Below, one piece after another: positions 50,178 through 58,926 of a DNA stretch of 64,000 nucleotides. Location: the NCBI GenBank assembly GCA_035911095.1, contig JAMHWF010000053.1:62001-126000 (forward strand), in the 5' to 3' direction. The position numbers were made by a program, and so were the translations under genes. The notes beneath the pieces were generated by a model, which saw only the letters and a program-made list of their open reading frames with translations, was not told the DNA's origin and searched no databases. The stretch is from JAMHWF01 sp035911095 (GTDB lineage: Bacteria; Pseudomonadota; Gammaproteobacteria; Burkholderiales; Burkholderiaceae_C). Position 1 is the first letter of the stretch, and every line of letters begins with the position of its first letter.

Positions 50178-51176
50178 GTGAGTGCGCCTGCCTCGGGCCG
50201 CGCAGCGGCCCGCCCAGTGCCCCTGCCGACCGGCCTGCCGGTGCAGCGGCCGTTGCTCGGTATCGGGCTGATCCTGTTGAGCTGCGCGGCTTTCGCCCTG
50301 CTCGACTCCGCCTCCAAGACGGCCGTCGCCGCGCTGCCGGTGGTGGTGGTCGTGTGGGCGCGCTACGCCGTGCAGGCGGTGGCGATGGGCTTGTGGCTGC
50401 TGCACCCGGCGCGGCGCCACCTGCTGCCGACACGCCACCCGCGCTTCCAGCTGCTGCGCGGCGGCCTGCTGGTCACGGTGACGGCGCTCGCCGTGCTGAG
50501 CCTGCAATACCTGCCGGTGGCCGAGTTCACCGCGATCGTGATGCTCACGCCGGTGATCGTCACGGTGATCGCGGTGGTCGTGCTGAAGGAGGCGATGACG
50601 CCCTTGCGCTGGGCGCTGGCGGCCGGGGGCCTGGCCGGCGCGTTGATCATCGCGCGCCCCGGCAGCGGGCTGTTCGGCTGGGCGGCGCTGCTGCCGGCCA
50701 TCGGCGCCACCTGCTACGCGGCCTTCCAGTTGCTCACGCGCCGCATGGCGACCCTCGAGAGCCCGCTGACGACCCACTTCTACACCGGCGTGGTCGGCAC
50801 CGCCGCCGCATCGGCCGCGCTGGTGGCGCTGGCTGTGCCGTTCGGGACCGTGCTGGCCGAAGCCGGCCCGCGCCTGGGCGCCCTGCTGTTGCTGCTCGGC
50901 GCGCTGGGCACGGTCGGTCACCTGATGCTGATCCTCGCGATGGGCATGGCGCCGGTGTCGACCCTGATGCCCTTCACCTACGCGCAGATCCTGTTCGCGA
51001 CGGTCGCCGGCTGGCTGGTGTTCGGTCACGTGCCCGACGCGGCGGCGCTGGCCGGCATGGGCATCATCGCGGTCTGCGGCGCGGCGGCCGTGTGGCTCAA
51101 CGCCCGCCCCGGCGGCGAGGCAAACCGCGCGCGGGTGCCCGACAACTCGGTCTCGGCCGATACGATCGCGGACTGA
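50178..51176 (+). CDS. EamA-family (DMT superfamily) transporter
   Basis: A 332-residue membrane protein with ten predicted helices in two EamA repeats (about residues 30-150 and 175-305); LPVAEFTAIVMLTPVIVTVI and PVSTLMPFTYAQILFATVAG are the conserved helix 4/9 segments. These proteins move small organic metabolites; the substrate is unknown. GTG 50178 starts 34 bases after the PHP gene. Confidence 0.87.
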   Translation: MSAPASGRAAARPVPLPTGLPVQRPLLGIGLILLSCAAFALLDSASKTAVAALPVVVVVWARYAVQAVAMGLWLLHPARRHLLPTRHPRFQLLRGGLLVTVTALAVLSLQYLPVAEFTAIVMLTPVIVTVIAVVVLKEAMTPLRWALAAGGLAGALIIARPGSGLFGWAALLPAIGATCYAAFQLLTRRMATLESPLTTHFYTGVVGTAAASAALVALAVPFGTVLAEAGPRLGALLLLLGALGTVGHLMLILAMGMAPVSTLMPFTYAQILFATVAGWLVFGHVPDAAALAGMGIIAVCGAAAVWLNARPGGEANRARVPDNSVSADTIAD

Positions 51177-51246
51177 ACCGCGGCGACGGATCGGCAGCGA
51201 CCCGAGCGGCCACAGAACCTGCGCCGCCGCGTGAAGTCGACACAGC

Positions 51247-51891
51247 ATGTCCCAATACTTCGAAGTCCACCCAGAGAACCCGCAGGGCCGGCTGCTCAAG
51301 CAGGCCGCGCAGATCCTGCACGACGGCGGCATCGCCGCGATCCCGACCGACTCGAGCTACGCGCTGGTCTGCCGGCTCGACGACAAGGCGGCCGCCGAGC
51401 GGCTGCGCCGCATCCGCCAGGTCGACGAGCAGCACCACCTGACGCTGCTCTGCCGCGACCTCTCGGAGCTGGCGAGCTACGCGCGCGTCGACAACCGTCA
51501 GTACCGCCTGATGAAGCTCGGCTCGCCCGGACCGTTCACCTTCATCCTCGAGGCGACGAAGGAGGTGCCGCGGCGCGTCTCTCACCCCTCGCGGCGCACG
51601 ATCGGCCTGCGCGTACCCGACCACCGCGTGACGCAGGAGCTGCTCGCGGCCTTCGGCCAGCCGCTACTCGCGACGACGCTGATCTGCCCCGGCGAGAGCG
51701 AGCCGATGAACGACCCGCTCGAGATCCGCGAGCGGCTGCAGAAGCAGGTCCAGGCGGTCGTCGACGCCGGCGCCTGCCCGATGGCGCCGACGACCGTGGT
51801 CGACCTCAGCGGCGAGGAGCCGCGCCTGGTGCGCGTCGGGCGCGGCGACCCGGCGCTGCTCGGGCTCGAAGTGACCGACGAGACCGACTGA
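51247..51891 (+). CDS. YciO-type Sua5/YrdC-family protein
   Basis: A 214-residue YrdC-like protein, closer to YciO than to the tRNA-modification enzyme TsaC: IAAIPTDSSYALVCRLDDKA, IRQVDEQHHLTLLCRDLSEL and PGPFTFILEATKEVPRR are YciO-like. YrdC proteins bind ATP, bicarbonate and threonine to make threonylcarbamoyl-adenylate; YciO activity is uncertain. Follows the EamA gene by 70 bases. Confidence 0.86.
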   Translation: MSQYFEVHPENPQGRLLKQAAQILHDGGIAAIPTDSSYALVCRLDDKAAAERLRRIRQVDEQHHLTLLCRDLSELASYARVDNRQYRLMKLGSPGPFTFILEATKEVPRRVSHPSRRTIGLRVPDHRVTQELLAAFGQPLLATTLICPGESEPMNDPLEIRERLQKQVQAVVDAGACPMAPTTVVDLSGEEPRLVRVGRGDPALLGLEVTDETD

Positions 51892-51972
51892 GCGCGATCA
51901 CGCCCGACCCGCGCCGCGGCCGCCGCGGTTCGCGGGGTGCAGGCCGGCTCGTCGCGCGGGACCCGGACGAGG

Positions 51973-52716
51973 TCAGCGGCTGACCGGGCGGGCGGCCGGC
52001 GGCATCGGAGCGGCGATCCCGGACGACCAGATGCGCCGCACCCCCTTGGCGGCCATCTCCTTCCAGGCCGCGGCGCGCGAGCCTTCAAGGTCGAGCGGGC
52101 GCGTCGCGTCCTCGATCACGCTGACGTGGAAGCCCGCCTTGCGTGCGTCGAGCGCCGTCCAGGCGACGGCGAAGTCGGTCGGCAGGCCGACGACGTAGAC
52201 GTCGGTGATGCGGCGCGTCCACAGGTAGCCGGCCAGGCCGGTCGAGGTCCGGCGGTCGGCCGCCTCGAAGGCCGAATAGCTGTCGACATCGCGCTGGAAG
52301 CCCTTGCGCAGGATCAGCTGCGCGGTCGGCAACCGCAGCTCCGGGTGCAGGCCCGCGTCCTCGCTGCCCTGCACGCAGTGGTCGGGCCAGAGCACCTGCA
52401 GGCCGTACCCGAGCCTGACCGTCTCGAAGGGTCGCCGGCCGGGATGCTGGCTGGCGAACGAGGCGTGGTCAGGCGGGTGCCAGTCCTGCGTGACGACGAT
52501 GTTGTCGAAGGCCGCGGCCAGCCGGTTGATGACCGGCACGACCTCGGCGCCGCCGGGCACCGGGAGGCTGCCACCCTGGACGTGGCAGTTCTGCACGTCG
52601 ACGACGACCAGCACCGCATTCGGGCCGGGCTCGATCGGCCCGGCACGGGCGGCCAGCGGTGCCGCGGCCAACGCGGCGAGAAGGGCGCTGGCCTGCAGCA
52701 GATGGCGGCGTTGCAT
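51973..52716 (-). CDS. Exported nicotinamidase/isochorismatase-family protein lacking the nucleophilic Cys
   Basis: A 247-residue protein with a twin-arginine-type signal (MQRRHLLQASALLAALAAAP then LAARA), whereas nicotinamidases are normally cytoplasmic. The family's Asp is D40 (VVVDVQNCHV) and Lys K138 (LRKGF). Metal ligands D78, H80 and H113 are kept (TQDWHP, WPDHCVQ). The catalytic Cys in the usual TDFCVAWTALDA is replaced by A183 (TDFAVAWTALDA; codon GCC). It may be a pseudoenzyme or bind pyridines without hydrolysis. The start ATG 52716 has only a weak ribosome site. Confidence 0.85.
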   Translation of the reverse strand: MQRRHLLQASALLAALAAAPLAARAGPIEPGPNAVLVVVDVQNCHVQGGSLPVPGGAEVVPVINRLAAAFDNIVVTQDWHPPDHASFASQHPGRRPFETVRLGYGLQVLWPDHCVQGSEDAGLHPELRLPTAQLILRKGFQRDVDSYSAFEAADRRTSTGLAGYLWTRRITDVYVVGLPTDFAVAWTALDARKAGFHVSVIEDATRPLDLEGSRAAAWKEMAAKGVRRIWSSGIAAPMPPAARPVSR

Positions 52717-52968
52717 GAGAGACCGCTCGTCGGTTGGTGTTCGCTGGTCGGTGGGGCAGCCCGAATGATGGCCCAGCCACGTCGGCGGCCTGGCACGCCC
52801 CGCGGGCTCTCCGGCACCCGGCAACCGCGAGCGGGCCGGGGTCTTTCGTCATTCGGGCGAGGGCTGTGGCCTCATCGCGGACCATCCCGCACCCGTGAGC
52901 CGCCGCACACGGCGACGCGAGTCGACTGTGCGGCGTACCCGAACCCCTTTGAGCCACGGAGTCGTTGG

Positions 52969-53406
52969 ATGATCCCCTTCCCTTCGCGCCGCAGCCTGCT
53001 GGCGCTCGCCCTCGGCGCCTGCGCCGGCACGGCCCTCGCGCAGACCCCGGCACGCACGCCCTCGCCGGCCGGTGCCGAGCTCTACTTCATCGAGCCGCGC
53101 GACGGCCAGACGGTGACGAGCCCCTTCACCGTGAGGTTCGGCCTCAAGGGCATGGGCGTCGCCCCGGCCGGCGTCAGCTTCGAGGGCTCGGGCCACCATC
53201 ACCTGATCGTCGACGCGAAGCTGCCGCCGCCGAACGCGCCGATCCCGATGGACGCCAACCACCTGCACTTCGGCAAGGGCCAGACCGAGACGCAGCTCAC
53301 CCTCTCGCCGGGCACCCACACGCTGCAGCTGCTGCTGGGCGACGCCGGCCACGTGCCGCACGAGCCCGTCGTCTCGTCGCCCCAGATCACGGTCACGGTG
53401 AAGTGA
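52969..53406 (+). CDS. DUF4399 exported protein
   Basis: A 145-residue protein with a signal peptide (SRRSLLALALGACAGTALAQ) and one DUF4399 domain containing ELYFIEPRDGQTVTSPFTV, GSGHHHLIVDA and LQLLLGDAGHVPHEP. The His-rich segment suggests metal binding, but no function is established. A 252-base gap separates it from the divergent nicotinamidase-like gene. Confidence 0.85.
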   Translation: MIPFPSRRSLLALALGACAGTALAQTPARTPSPAGAELYFIEPRDGQTVTSPFTVRFGLKGMGVAPAGVSFEGSGHHHLIVDAKLPPPNAPIPMDANHLHFGKGQTETQLTLSPGTHTLQLLLGDAGHVPHEPVVSSPQITVTVK

Positions 53407-53551
53407 GGCCTGCGCGGACCGCCCCGGCGGTCCGCAGCCTTCAGATCGTCACCGATTAAGCATCAGCGGAAATTCAATAAGGGCAAACGCGAGGCATCGC
53501 CTGCCCGACAGGCACAATCGAGTCTGAATCTCATTTGCCCCGATCCGACCC

Positions 53552-54325
53552 ATGGCTGCCTTCAACGAAGAGCGCGTGCTGAGCGTGCACCACTGGACCA
53601 ACAAGCTGTTCACCTTCACGACGACGCGCGACCCCGCGCTGCGCTTCTCGAACGGCCACTTCACGATGATCGGCCTGAAGGTCAACAACAAGCCGCTGCT
53701 GCGCGCCTACAGCATCGTCAGCGCCAACTACGAGGACCACCTCGAGTTCCTGAGCATCAAGGTGCCCGACGGCCCGCTCACGTCGAAGCTGCAGCACCTG
53801 CAGGTCGGCGACACGGTGATCGTCGGCCGCAAGCCGACCGGCACCCTGCTGATCGACTACCTGCTGCCCGGCAAGCGGCTGTACCTGGTGGGCACCGGCA
53901 CCGGCCTGGCGCCCTTCATGAGCATCATCCGCGACCCGGCGACCTATGAGCAGTTCGAGCACGTGATCCTCGTGCACGGCGTGCGGCAGAAGGATGAACT
54001 GGCCTACCACGACCTCGTCACCGAGCACCTGCCTGCGCACGAGATCCTCGGCGAGATGATCTCGAGCCAGCTGCGCTACTACCCGACGGTCACGCGCGAG
54101 AGCTACAAGAACATGGGCCGCGTGACCCACCTGATGGAGAACGGCAAGCTGTTCGAGGACCTCGGCATGCCGCCGCTCGACCCCGAGCAGGACCGCGTGA
54201 TGATCTGCGGCAGCCCGGGCATGCTGCGCGACCTGAAGCACCTGCTGGAGTCACGCGGCTTCAAGGAAGGCAACACCACCACGCCCGGCGACTTCGTCGT
54301 CGAGCGCGCGTTCGCCGAGCAGTAA
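53552..54325 (+). CDS. fpr: Ferredoxin--NADP+ reductase
   Basis: A 257-residue FAD enzyme of the bacterial subclass: FAD-binding RAYSIVSANYEDHLEF, NADP-binding LVGTGTGLAPFMSIIRDP, and a C-terminal aromatic-poor end (VVERAFAEQ) typical of subclass I. It moves electrons between NADPH and ferredoxin/flavodoxin, for iron-sulfur cluster repair and oxidative stress. Stand-alone gene. Confidence 0.92.
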   Translation: MAAFNEERVLSVHHWTNKLFTFTTTRDPALRFSNGHFTMIGLKVNNKPLLRAYSIVSANYEDHLEFLSIKVPDGPLTSKLQHLQVGDTVIVGRKPTGTLLIDYLLPGKRLYLVGTGTGLAPFMSIIRDPATYEQFEHVILVHGVRQKDELAYHDLVTEHLPAHEILGEMISSQLRYYPTVTRESYKNMGRVTHLMENGKLFEDLGMPPLDPEQDRVMICGSPGMLRDLKHLLESRGFKEGNTTTPGDFVVERAFAEQ

Positions 54326-54410
54326 CCGGACGGGCGGCCCGCGGCGGCGGGCGGCCCTGCGCCTCCGCGCCCCCTCCCGTAGCCGCCCGACAGCGCCCGG
54401 GGCGATGCGC

Positions 54411-54827
54411 TCAGCTGTTCGGCGGCGGCTGCAGCATGTGCTCGACCACCAGCCGGCCGTAGCGGTCGGCGATCGACGCGTGGTGCCCGCGGGCGATCTC
54501 CGCCACCGTCGCGCTGCGCCGGCCGTCGGGCGCATAGGCGATCAGCCAGGCATGGCCGCTCTCGGCGAGCTTCAGGTGCTCCTTCGCGAGCACGATCTCG
54601 TAGCCGAAGCTCGCGGTGCCGCTCGCCGTGTCGAGCTCGTGCTGCACCTGCTCGCGCATCTCCTCGGCCGTGTAGCGGGTCAGGTCCTCGTCGTCGAAAC
54701 CCGAGCGAGAGAGCTCGGCATGAGCGCCGTCTCGGTCGGCCTCCCGCTCGAAGGCCATCACCACATGGCCCACCGGCTTGAACACGCCGAAGGACTCGGG
54801 AACCCTGCGCTTGTCCATGTGTTGCAT
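54411..54827 (-). CDS. Hypothetical protein, possible general-stress (YflT-like) domain
   Basis: A 138-residue soluble protein starting MQHMDKRRVPESFGVFKPVG. The first half (VVMAFEREADRDGAHAELSR, GFDDEDLTRYTAEEM) resembles the small domain of Bacillus YflT/GSP17M-type stress proteins, weakly. AAGGAG lies 6 bases before ATG 54827; the frame is open 11 codons more upstream without a site. No partner genes. Confidence 0.65.
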   Translation of the reverse strand: MQHMDKRRVPESFGVFKPVGHVVMAFEREADRDGAHAELSRSGFDDEDLTRYTAEEMREQVQHELDTASGTASFGYEIVLAKEHLKLAESGHAWLIAYAPDGRRSATVAEIARGHHASIADRYGRLVVEHMLQPPPNS

Positions 54828-54923
54828 GGCGGTCTCCTTGCCGACCTCGTCGGCCCGCAACGACAGGCTGCGCCCGTTGCGCGCCGCTGGCCAATCAAGA
54901 CCACGACGCCGGGAAGGTCTGCC

Positions 54924-55631
54924 TCAGTGCCGCCGGGCGCGCCCGCGGCCCTTGGCGCCCGCGGGCCTTGGCTCGGCGGGCGTCGGCGCCTTGGCCTGGG
55001 CTCCGGACGCCTTCTGGCCGATGCGGCTTTCGGTGCCCGCCAGCAGCTTGGCGATGTTGCCGCCGTGCCGCCAGACGAGCAGCAAGCTCATCACCGCGAT
55101 GCCGATCGCCAGCGGCCCCGGGCCCCAGATCAGCAACTGGTAGAACGGCGCGAAGGCCGCCGCGACGATCGAGGCCAGCGACGCGTAGCGGAAGAACCAG
55201 GCGATGATCAGCCAGGTCGCGAGCGTCGCCGCACCGAGCAGCGGGTTGAGCGCGAGCAGCACGCCAGCGGCCGTCGCGACACCCTTGCCGCCGAAGAAAC
55301 GGAAGAACACCGGCCACAGGTGGCCGACGAAGGCCGCCACGCCGACCAGCGCCTGCGTCCCGGCGCCGAGCCCGAAGCGCGGCCCGTAGACCACGACCAG
55401 CAGCACCGGCAGGTAGCCCTTCAGCGCATCGAGCAACAGCGTCAGCAGCGCCGCCTTGCGGTTGCCCGAGCGCAGCACGTTGGTCGCGCCGGGGTTGCCC
55501 GAGCCGTAGGTCCGCGGGTCGCTCAGACCCATCACGCGGCTCACGATCACCGCAAACGACAGCGAGCCGAACAGATAGGCGACGAGGGTCGCCAGTGCCG
55601 GCAACCAGAAGCTCGAGGTCATTGCGATCAC
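54924..55631 (-). CDS. plsY: Acyl-phosphate:glycerol-3-phosphate acyltransferase
   Basis: A 235-residue inner-membrane enzyme with 6-7 helices. Conserved PlsY loops are visible: YGSGNPGATNVLRSGN, LWPVFFRFFGGKGVATAAGV and the third near TESRIGQK. It acylates glycerol-3-phosphate with acyl-phosphate in phospholipid synthesis. The C-terminal 25 residues are a basic low-complexity tail (AKGRGRARRH). Follows ybaK by 7 bases on the same strand. Confidence 0.93.
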   Translation of the reverse strand: MIAMTSSFWLPALATLVAYLFGSLSFAVIVSRVMGLSDPRTYGSGNPGATNVLRSGNRKAALLTLLLDALKGYLPVLLVVVYGPRFGLGAGTQALVGVAAFVGHLWPVFFRFFGGKGVATAAGVLLALNPLLGAATLATWLIIAWFFRYASLASIVAAAFAPFYQLLIWGPGPLAIGIAVMSLLLVWRHGGNIAKLLAGTESRIGQKASGAQAKAPTPAEPRPAGAKGRGRARRH

Positions 55632-55638
55632 ACCTTGT

Positions 55639-56136
55639 TCATCCGTCCGCGCCGGCGCAAGCCACCGGCCGCGCGCCGAGCGCGCGGGTCAGCACCGCCG
55701 GCGCGATGCCGACCAGATAGCCGCGCTGCCCGCCGTTGATGCAGATGCGCGGCAGCTCGAGGATGCTCGCCTCGACGTAGACCGGCATCGCCTTGCGCGT
55801 GCCGAACGGCGAGGTGCCGCCGACGCGGTAGCCGCTGTGACGCTCGGCGACCTCGGGGCGGCAGGGCTCGACCTTCTTGCTGCCGATCTGGCGCGCCAGC
55901 GCCTTCAGGCTGACCTGCCGGTCGCCGTGCATCAGCACGACGAGCGGCGCCGCCTTCTCGTCCTGCATCACCAGCGTCTTCACCACCTCGTGCTCGGGCA
56001 CGCCGAGCTGGCGCGCCGACTCGGCGGTGCCGCCGTGCTCGACGTAGTCGTAGACATGCTCGGTGAAGCCGATGCCGTGGCGGCGAAGCCATTGCGTCGC
56101 CGGCGTCTCGCTCACGTGGGCAGGCTTGCGGGCCAT
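55639..56136 (-). CDS. ybaK: Cys-tRNA(Pro) deacylase YbaK/EbsC
   Basis: A 165-residue editing-domain protein. VVKTLVMQDEKAAPLVVLMH contains the conserved Lys, and GYRVGGTSPFGTRKAMPVYV is the substrate-loop GGxSPF signature. It hydrolyses mischarged Cys-tRNA(Pro) in trans. Overlap-free but close to plsY downstream, likely one transcript. Confidence 0.9.
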   Translation of the reverse strand: MARKPAHVSETPATQWLRRHGIGFTEHVYDYVEHGGTAESARQLGVPEHEVVKTLVMQDEKAAPLVVLMHGDRQVSLKALARQIGSKKVEPCRPEVAERHSGYRVGGTSPFGTRKAMPVYVEASILELPRICINGGQRGYLVGIAPAVLTRALGARPVACAGADG

Positions 56137-56191
56137 GTCGGGGTCGGTCGGCGGGCAGGGTGTCGGCGGCGGCGCGGCGGGTCGCGGTGCC

Positions 56192-57250
56192 TCAGACGGC
56201 TGGATCCCGCGACTCCCATCGGATCGCGTCGATCGCCGCGAGCAGCTCCGGCGCCAGCCTCGTGCCCCAGGCGTCGAGGTTCTCGTCGAGCTGGGCGCGG
56301 GTGGTCACGCCGATGATCGTGCTGGCGGTCTGCCAGCGGCCGTAGCACCAGGCGAGCGCCATGCGGGTCGGCGTCAGGCCCTGCCTGCGGGCGAGCGCGT
56401 TGTAGCGCCGCGCGGCGGCCAGCGCCTCGGGCCGCCCCCAGCGCTGCGCCTTCATGGTGTCGAACATCGCGAGGCGCCCGGGCCTGGCCGGATCGTCGAG
56501 ACCGGCGACGTCGTACTTGCCGGTGAGCAGCCCGAAGCCGAGCGGCGAATAGGCGAGCAGCGAGACGCCGCCGCGGTACATCGCCTCGTCGAGCCCGTTC
56601 TCGAGCGTGCGGTTGATCAGGCAGTACGGGTTCTGCACGGTGGCCACGCGCGGGAGGGCGTGCGCCTCGGCCAGGCGCAAGAACTCGCCACAGCCCCAGG
56701 GCGTCTCGTTGGACAGCCCGATGTGGCGCACCTTGCCCGCCTTGACGAGGCCGGCGAAGGCTTCGAGCTGGGCGTGGATCGAGGTCTGCTCGCGGTCGTT
56801 GGCCGGGTCGAAGTACATCGCGCCGAACGCCGGTGCGTTGCGGTTCGGCCAATGGATCTGGTAGAGGTCGATCACCTCGGTCTGCAGGCGCTTCAGGCTC
56901 GCGTCGCAGGCGGCGACGATGTCGGCCGGTGTCATGTCGAGGCTGCCGCCGCGGATCCAGTCCATGTTGCGCGAAGGGCCGGCCACCTTGGTCGCGAGCA
57001 CGACGCGCCGGCGCGCATCGGGACGGCGCGCAAACCAGCGGCCGATGATCGCCTCGGTGGCGCCGAAGGTCTCGCGGCGCGCCGGCACCGAATACATCTC
57101 GGCCGTGTCGATGAAGTCGACGCCGCGCTCGAGCGCGTGGTCGAGCAGCGCATGCGCTTGTGTCTCGCCGACCTGCTGGCCGAAGGTCATCGTGCCCAGG
57201 CAGATGCGGCTGACGTTCAGGTCGCTGTGGCCCAGGGTGATCGATTCCAT
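56192..57250 (-). CDS. Aldo/keto reductase (Tas/YajO-like)
   Basis: A 352-residue NADP-dependent TIM barrel. The catalytic tetrad is visible: D in VDFIDTAEMYS, the Tyr three residues on, K in VVLATKVAGPS and H in LYQIHWPN. NADP-binding residues are in STIIGVTTRAQLDENL. The substrate is not predictable. The start ATG 57250 has GGAAGG 5 bases upstream; ATG 57262 is an alternative. Confidence 0.88.
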   Translation of the reverse strand: MESITLGHSDLNVSRICLGTMTFGQQVGETQAHALLDHALERGVDFIDTAEMYSVPARRETFGATEAIIGRWFARRPDARRRVVLATKVAGPSRNMDWIRGGSLDMTPADIVAACDASLKRLQTEVIDLYQIHWPNRNAPAFGAMYFDPANDREQTSIHAQLEAFAGLVKAGKVRHIGLSNETPWGCGEFLRLAEAHALPRVATVQNPYCLINRTLENGLDEAMYRGGVSLLAYSPLGFGLLTGKYDVAGLDDPARPGRLAMFDTMKAQRWGRPEALAAARRYNALARRQGLTPTRMALAWCYGRWQTASTIIGVTTRAQLDENLDAWGTRLAPELLAAIDAIRWESRDPAV

Positions 57251-57356
57251 CTCGCCTTCCATGCGTCGGGCTCGCAGTGTGCCGCAAGCCCGCGACACAC
57301 TCGATGGCGGAAGGCCCCCGGGCGGACCGGACGAGCGCGGCCGTGCCGCGCGCCGG

Positions 57357-58205
57357 TCAGTCGGCGGTCGGCGCCACGGCTGCCGACGCCGGCCGCGGCC
57401 AGGCGTGGCGGGGGCCCGGCGCCGGGGGCCGCGCCGCCATCACCGGGGGCGACGTCGACGGGCCCGGGCCCGACGGCAGCGCGATCCTCGACATCGGCAG
57501 CGCGCACTCCATGACCAGCTTCAGCGCGGCCTCGGGCGGGATCGCCCGGGTCCCGTGGGTCATCACCTCGACGATCGCCAGGCCGCAGGCGATCGGCCAT
57601 TGGCGCGGTGCCGCACAACCGGCGCTGGCGAGGGCATGAAAGGCCGCCCAATGCTCGCGCAGGTAGGCCTCGGGCGAGGACGCGGCGCCGCTTCCTCGCG
57701 GCCAGCGCGGCAGGCCGAAATCCGGGTCGAGCAGGCGGGCACCGACATGCGCGCGCAGCTCCCGCAGGTCGGGAAGATCCTCGGCGCCCAGTTGCCGCGC
57801 GCGCGTGCCGACGAGGCGCCACACCGAATGCCGATGGTCGAACAGTGCGTCGTCGATCAGCTCGCCGCGGTAGCGCAGGCGGCCGTCCGGCGCCTGCAGC
57901 ACGACGAAGACCTGGCGCTCGTCGAACCCGCGCTGCTCGACCAGCTCTTCACGCACGCTCGCCTGGCAGGCGTGACCGGCCAGGGCGGCAAGTGCGGCAA
58001 GCAGGCTGTCGATGTGGACGCCACGGTCTTCCTTCATCGCGGCCATCAGCCGCCCGAGCAGCTGATGCGCGACCTGGCGCGGCGCGCGCAGCGGGTCGGG
58101 GGGCGCGGAGCCGATGCGCCCTCCGCTTCCGCCGCGGAACGACGGCCAAGGCCGCCACCAGATCGACGAAGACGCGCCGCGACCCTGCAGAAAACCCGTG
58201 AACAT
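57357..58205 (-). CDS. Hypothetical protein, 282 residues
   Basis: Not recognised. Soluble, no signal peptide; N-terminal MFTGFLQGRGASSSIWWRPW, helical middle (VAHQLLGRLMAAMKEDRGVH, LLAALAALAGHACQASVREE) and a proline-rich C-terminus. FVVLQAPDGRLRYRGELIDD suggests a small beta domain. GGGAGGG directly precedes the ATG. It is upstream of the aldo-keto reductase on the same strand but 106 bases away. Confidence 0.6.
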   Translation of the reverse strand: MFTGFLQGRGASSSIWWRPWPSFRGGSGGRIGSAPPDPLRAPRQVAHQLLGRLMAAMKEDRGVHIDSLLAALAALAGHACQASVREELVEQRGFDERQVFVVLQAPDGRLRYRGELIDDALFDHRHSVWRLVGTRARQLGAEDLPDLRELRAHVGARLLDPDFGLPRWPRGSGAASSPEAYLREHWAAFHALASAGCAAPRQWPIACGLAIVEVMTHGTRAIPPEAALKLVMECALPMSRIALPSGPGPSTSPPVMAARPPAPGPRHAWPRPASAAVAPTAD

Positions 58206-58411
58206 CGACCCTCCCCCGGAAGCGCTCCAGTGAACAGCAGAGCGCGGAGCGAGAGTCTCGCGGCGGCGCACCGGCGAGGCCAACCTTCGGACGGGGGCCG
58301 CCGCAGGCCCAACCCTGTGCCGGCCCGGCGAGAGGCCCGCACCTGGGCGATGTTGTCGGCGCCGGTTCCCGGCAGTGGCCGGGCGGAACGGGGGCGGAAG
58401 CCGCCGGCCGC

Positions 58412-58633
58412 TCAGCGGCGGAAGAAGCGCTCCAGCAGTTCGCCGGGCAGCGTGTCCATCGGACGCTCGCTCACCTGGCAGCCCAGGCGCAGGTCGAGCG
58501 AGGAGGCATGCCAGCCGAAGCTCGGATCGTCTTCGGGGGTGCCAACGGTCGCGCCCTTGGCGGCCAGCTCGTCGGTATCGATGTCGACGTTGGCTTTTCG
58601 CCGCGCACGGCTGCCGCCGCGGTTGAAGGACAT
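58412..58633 (-). CDS. Small hypothetical protein, 73 residues
   Basis: Not recognised. Basic N-terminus (MSFNRGGSRARRKANVDIDT) and a conserved-looking C-terminus (DDPSFGWHASSLDLRLGCQV, ELLERFFRR). GGGAG lies 3 bases before ATG 58633; an ATG one codon earlier is too close to it. Such short proteins of repeated form SFGWHASS..L..GL.V are seen in other Burkholderiales, function unknown. Confidence 0.6.
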   Translation of the reverse strand: MSFNRGGSRARRKANVDIDTDELAAKGATVGTPEDDPSFGWHASSLDLRLGCQVSERPMDTLPGELLERFFRR

Positions 58634-58805
58634 CATCTCCCTACCCCTCCGACTCGTTCGTGTGGCTCCGGTCCCGGAGTATCGACGGCGATGCGGCACC
58701 GCACCAATGCTGCGTTTCAAACAGATACGCCGGCTGCGGCGACCAGGCCACGCGCAGGCCTGCGATCCGGCCTGGAAAGCAAGCATTCATCATTGACTTT
58801 GGCGA

Positions 58806-58858
58806 TCGATTCGATGCCATGAATCAATCTTGACAATCACTCACCGGGCTCAAAATCC
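58806..58858 (+). promoter_or_regulatory. ahpC promoter with possible OxyR-type operator
   Basis: A perfect -35 TTGACA at 58830-58835 is followed, 15 bases later, by CAAAAT (58851-58856) as a likely -10. The A+T-rich segment just upstream (ATCGATTCGATGCCATGAAT at 58806-58825, continuing CAATC) contains spaced ATC/GAT half sites, in the place where the peroxide sensor OxyR binds ahpC promoters. OxyR binding is a suggestion only; no oxyR gene lies in the window. Confidence 0.5.
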
Positions 58859-58926
58859 AAGGCTTCGAGGGCTGGCCTCCCTCACTCCTCGAACCCCGAT
58901 CCCACCCCGCAACAAGGAGCATGTGC

